Shown here: one piece after another, positions 59,804 through 64,000 of the stretch
Layout of the letters: every line of letters starts with the position of its first letter
Numbering within the stretch: position 1 is the stretch's first letter
The notes under the pieces: model-generated
The model's input: the letters and a program-made list of their open reading frames with translations, nothing else
Databases searched by the model: none
What the model was told of the DNA's origin: nothing
Assembly: GCA_036346255.1 (NCBI GenBank)
Contig: CM070638.1
Location: 36,084,394 to 36,148,393 of the forward strand
Source: Ampelocalamus luodianensis
Taxonomy: Eukaryota; Streptophyta; Magnoliopsida; Poales; Poaceae
Direction of reading: 5' to 3'
Length of the DNA: 64,000 nt
Position numbers and translations under genes: made by a program

Positions 59804-61759
59804 TGTAATATCCCGTATAGCATTAGAGTCTTCAATTGAATTAGAGAGAGAATTAAATAAATCAAATTTAGAAATTCAGATTTCTGAGGGAGAGTAAGCA
59901 AACCTAGGCCTTTGACCCATGGTGTCTTGGCCCAACTGAGTTGGCCGGTCTTGAAAGGAAGGGGGAAGACCACCCAAACCCTAGCCCTGCCACTGTAGCA
60001 CGGCATGGTACTGTAGCACCACCATTGTAGCACCTCCCTCTCCTAGGTGCTGCTGCCTCCTTGCTCGGCCAATAGAAGAAACAAGGTGGAAGAGAAAGAA
60101 AGGAGGAAGTGAAGAGGGGAATTCGCGGGGATTTGTGTTCTTCATCAAGATCTTCAAGGGTAACACTCTGAAGGCCTTTAGCAAGCCGTGGCAGAACATT
60201 GCGAGGGTGATTTGGGCTAGTTAGACTCGAAATTTGAATTCAGTCTAGTTAGATAAAAGATATGAATTTTCGTTATTGTTCTGTAGAGTGCTGTATCGCA
60301 ATTTTTGGATAAACTGGTAGAAAGTTATGGCCATTACAATCTTGCTGTCCAGAGCTTCTGTTAGATTTTGGCATTTGTAGTAATCGGTAGATTAAAAATA
60401 TTTAACGACCTAATCAGGGAACTTGACCAACTTGGCTATTATAGATAAACCCTTAAGGTTTTCAGAGAGACCAAGAATGCAATTTTTGGATAAACAGAAT
60501 GCAAGTTATGATTTTTGTAAGATTCTGTCCAGATAGGCGTAATCTTTTGGCAGAGTTCGGTAAAATGAAGATTAAAATTACTAAATGGATTAATTAGGGT
60601 TCTTGATCTTCATTAAAGATGTAGATAATGTCTTAAGGATTCTAGGAAGTATAAGTTCATGATTTTCAGAGTTATAGATCATAAGATATGATTTTTTGTA
60701 GACTGTCCTATTTTGGGCAGAACGGTGTTCAAGGAGGAACATAGTCGTTTTGGGTTGCGATTAGGAGCGGTGATATTTATTCTTTTTTTGTAATGTTGAA
60801 TGTTCTTGGGTTGTATCCTTAGTATGTTTTATGAATGCTCAGGTGGTGGTGTGAATCCAGGGGTAGTGCCTTCTACTCGTCGTCATACATCACACAGTTG
60901 AGGCAAGTACAATTAGTGGTAGCATATGGGGAGAATTTTCATGAGTTGTTGATGATTTGCATAAATGAATTGTTTATCCATGATCTTGTTGTCAGCTACC
61001 ATATGCTTATGATTGATTAAGAATATATGCTCATTTGCATCATTACATTTATCCTTGAGATTTGGACTTACATGGTAGCCAAGTAAAGCCAAGTAATGAT
61101 ATATTTGAGGTCCTCGCCATGTATTAGACGAGCATGAGGTCCCCACACTCATGGAGTGTGGGCTTGAGGTCCCTGTGCCAGAGGACATAGGCTTGAGTAT
61201 GCATTGACGGATGCATACCCCGCATTACTAGTTATTGCAAAGAGAAAAAAGATGTGCATTTGTGGCATTTGCATTGCATGGCAATAAAAGTTGAACAGTT
61301 ATGATATTATTTGTGGATGACTGAATGTGTTAAAGTCAAAGTCTATTTATGAGGTTTGGTTTATTGTATTGATTGTACTTTGCTGAGTCGTAGACTCACG
61401 CTTGTTGTTTGTGTTTTTTTAGGTACACCATGAGAAAGTGGCATGCATGGAAAAGGGGTAGACACATTGATGCACTACACTTGAGAATCACCATGACAAA
61501 TAAAAACTGCACCTTTGGATAATTGGAGAAAAAAATATTATTTATTCCTTTGTTACGGTTGTGATAATCTTTCGTGGTGATATAATTACTTTGTAATTGA
61601 GACAGCCGATTCCTCTATGTGGATGTTTAGAGTTGTGTCTTAAATTCATTACCATATTTATATTGTGGCTCGTGAACTATTTTATGAAAGGTGATGTAAT
61701 TTAGATTATTAGGGTAGTTTATTGATATTTCAGACTTAATGTTGAGCTAGGGTGTTACA
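59804..61759 (+). mobile_element. probable solo LTR (about 2 kb, related type)
   Basis: Starts TGTAATATCCCG and ends GGGTGTTACA, so it has extended inverted termini. Flanks AAGAT and AAGCC agree at only 3 of 5 positions, so the TSD is weak. It shares the motif ACTCACGCTTGTTG near 61396 with the other LTR family (ACTCATGCTTGTTG) but is otherwise different and shorter. No coding sequence. Confidence 0.5.
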
Positions 61760-62848
61760 AAGCCAGATTGCCAGAGGACCAGCCGTCTGGATCAGACTGA
61801 TAATGGATTTAAGAATTACGTTCTGAAAAATAGTTTTCTTTTGCTTTTTAAGGCATCTATAGGAGCTGACTTGATACTAGATAGATTGGTTGAGATTGGA
61901 CTAATTGAGAGTCCAATCTATCTTTAGTCCAATCTATGTAGTCAATTCTGAGGATCCTATCCAAGCTTGACACGTAGGCAAGCTGCGTCATTGCTTGGCT
62001 TCTTAATTCAGCTAAATGTCTAATTCGCATCCAAGTACTGTAAAACTTTTAACAAGTTCTTGTTTCATCAAAATAATTTCAGAGAATTAGCAAGTACCTC
62101 AAGTACTTTCAAGTAATCATGTAACTGCAATTGTGAGCAGAATTTCTTTTCAAAAGGAAGCAGTAGAAAAATTGTAACTTTTGTCAGAAAAATGGACTTT
62201 ACATATCAGTGAGAGTAAATGTCTTGGGTAACATGTTACTAGGACTCACACTGTAGCAACATTAAAACTTGCTAGCTGCCTATCTCCTGAAACTTGAAGC
62301 ATGATTTATTTTCAATTGAAGGTCCTGCAGCTTTGCATCTATGCTGAGATATTGCACATTATCGACTAGTACAATGATACACGGGTTCATCTTGACTTCT
62401 CATCTGTTTGGGCACATAAAAGAGGAAGTGGCTTACCATAGAGACTTCTTTATAATACCCTTCTTCTTTTATCATCTCAGACATATCTCCAATTCTCCAT
62501 AGTTGTGATGCATGATATCATCACTCAATTACACACCCTATGGGCTATGAGCAAGTATGTAGGCCTAGGAGGCAACGGGAATATTGAAAAAACTGATAAT
62601 AGGGTATTGTCTGTTAAATGGCATGAGTGTTGTAGGCTCTCCATTTCATCCTGTGCTGCAGAAAATCTCGGAACTGTATACTCTGTTGCCGGAAAATCAA
62701 TAACTGTAAGTGTAATCCATAAAAAGAAAAAAACAAAGTCGTGGAAGTTGTGCAGCTGTTTATGTACTTGCTGGCCAGTTAGGTTCCTTTTATGCATTGA
62801 GGATATCCTTATTAAAAGTTCTGTAGCTATCGGTGCGGTTCTGAGTTT
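61760..62848. other. gene-poor stretch with a possible minus-strand exon
   Basis: Mainly AT-rich. A small inverted repeat around GAGATTGGACTAATTGAGAG/TCCAATCTAT (61890-61940) is visible. The only coding-like piece is on the minus strand at about 62703-62525. Confidence 0.4.
62525..62703 (-). pseudogene. possible internal exon of a minus-strand gene
   Basis: On the minus strand a strong acceptor (TTTTTTTCTTTTTATGG, then ACACTTACAG) ends at 62704. The open frame after it reads IDFPATEYTVPRFSAAQDEM and ESLQHSCHLTDN, ending in a stop at 62525. It is a moderately protein-like sequence with no recognised family. It could belong with the fragment at 54485-54568, which has the same strand, but the 8 kb between them is full of insertions. 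Confidence 0.25.
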
Positions 62849-63737
62849 TGTCCCGAAACACTATGCGTATTCTGCACTAGTCTAAGATCACACTAATACA
62901 TACAGTGGCAATATCGATAGAATATCAACCATTTAATGAAATAACTAAGAAAGTAGCAAATTAATATCAAATAGTAGCAGCGGATCTTATGGTCAAGATT
63001 TACATAACTTGCCACACAGGGCTTAAGGTTCAAATAAAACTCTTGTAGCGGAAATAAAATAACTTGTGGTAGCCATCCGATATGCCCATAGGCAATCAAG
63101 TGGGGAGTGCATTCTAGTTTGGAAAGTATTCAAAGTAATCCTCCTCGTAGAACTCTGAGTTCCTTAGTTCTTCCTCAGCAACTGATCAACAATGTATATA
63201 GTTATGAGTACATAAAGTACTTATTAAGTCGTAGGGAACAATATACAATTATATATTCATGCAAGACTTGAACAAAGAAATAGCTATATGGTTCTTTTGC
63301 AGAAAGCAAGTGTTGACAGTAAATACATCAAATATATTGTAAAGCATATTTGAAAAGATATAATAAATAAAATAAACAATTGCTTTGAAACAACCGATGA
63401 ACTACCCGTTCACTTCCTAACCATTACACCATCCAAAATATTTATGAAAACTATATGCCTCGTGTGAAATTCTCAGGCATTATCCACAACCGGTGACATG
63501 GTTGTTTAAATAGTTTTAACACTCTGTAGTAGTTGTACATCTTTACCCACAAGATACGATCATTCGATCAGACTAAATCATAACAAGGCCTTTACCATAC
63601 TCCGTCTCAACTCAGTCCCACCCGCTAAGGTTTCACCACCGAAGGGTTACATTCATCATAGTCGGGGGGCCCCTCTTGCACCGTGTGAGTCTACCTGTAC
63701 ATCCCTAAACCCACTCTACCACATGGCAGTACCAAAG
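62849..63737 (-). mobile_element. 3' part of a minus-strand LTR of the 3.4-kb family
   Basis: Begins TGTCCCGAAACAC, the inverse of the ...GGGACA-type LTR 3' end. It continues like 13884-14500 and 18060-18420: CTTGCCACACAGGGCTTAAG near 63009, then CTCGTGTGAAATTC near 63459 and GTTGTTTAAATAGTTTTAAC near 63500. It is interrupted at 63738 by another copy. The rest lies beyond the window. Confidence 0.6.
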
Positions 63738-64000
63738 TGTCAGGACTCGAACATGCAAATCCGAACCCTCTATGTATTCTGAACTAGTTCCATGATTAGT
63801 AGCTAGCTCACACAATGATACATCGATGAAAATCATATCAATACAACGAAATAGCTAATAAATAAGCATATTATTATTAAATAGTAGCAGCAGATCTTAT
63901 GGTCAAAGTTTACATAGTTTGTCATGCAGGGCTTAAAAGACTAATAGAACTCTTGCAGCGGAAATAAGATAACTTGTGGTAGCCATCCGACATATCCACA
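63738..64000 (-). mobile_element. start of a second minus-strand LTR copy, runs off the window
   Basis: TGTCAGGACTCG is the inverse of an LTR 3' end. What follows (CTCTATGTATTCTGAACTAG, then GGCTTAAAAG and CTCTTGCAGCGG) repeats 13910-14110 and 62870-63060. It lies inside the copy that starts at 62849. Confidence 0.6.

Noticed and set aside
62505..62885. 126-codon plus-strand frame
   Set aside because: It runs antisense to a better supported exon-like piece and through a lysine run that is the inverse of a polypyrimidine tract; no domain.

Overview
This is nuclear DNA of a grass (Poaceae), probably a panicoid. The evidence is the GC-rich first exons with GT-AG introns, the classes of transposon present, and 5-bp target-site duplications (TSDs) around deeply nested LTR elements. 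Only one complete host gene is visible. I found no bacterial-type operons, rRNA, tRNA or CRISPR arrays.

Layout. 92-13777: a non-autonomous PIF/Harbinger-like DNA transposon (TTA TSD) that was split by a 12-kb Ty3/gypsy element of the Tat type (1478-13472, TSD GTTAG). The gypsy element carries broken gag-pol genes and a reverse-strand extra ORF. 13884-26014: a minus-strand solo LTR of a family with LTRs of about 3.4 kb (TSD GACTT), into which two more solo LTRs were inserted: 14536-18031 (+, TSD TTCAC) and 20351-25597 (-, TSD GGGGA, enlarged by internal repeats). About 26700-28760: a decayed CACTA element with an Ulp1-like protease remnant. 29654-30227: a MITE candidate. 32689-39783: a minus-strand Ty1/copia element with both LTRs (TSD ACAAC). 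40733-43694: a hAT element whose transposase ORF has lost its central part but is still open.

Genic part. 45559-45759 is the first exon of an unrecognised gene. The solo LTR 45801-49250 (TSD AAGCT) lies just after its splice donor. 50444-53422 is a five-exon gene for the F-box protein SKIP16 (F-box, SUKH and ApaG domains, 451 residues), which looks intact. Beyond it are a short-LTR copia derivative (54571-56964, TSD CTTCT), a LINE fragment, a further LTR fragment, a copia gag remnant cut by a hAT MITE (58427-59254), another solo LTR (59804-61759), and the starts of two more minus-strand LTR copies at the right edge. Two short minus-strand coding-like pieces (54485-54568 and about 62525-62703) may be remains of a host gene broken up by these insertions.

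How it fits together. Most of the sequence records repeated insertion followed by LTR-LTR recombination that left solo LTRs. TSDs allow the order of insertion to be read in several places. I see no convincing previously undescribed system. The most unusual items are the three-deep solo-LTR stack, the 5.2-kb LTR variant, the shortened but open hAT ORF, and the solo LTR in the presumed first intron of the gene at 45559. All calls come from reading the sequence by eye; family names rest on recognised motifs, not on searches.
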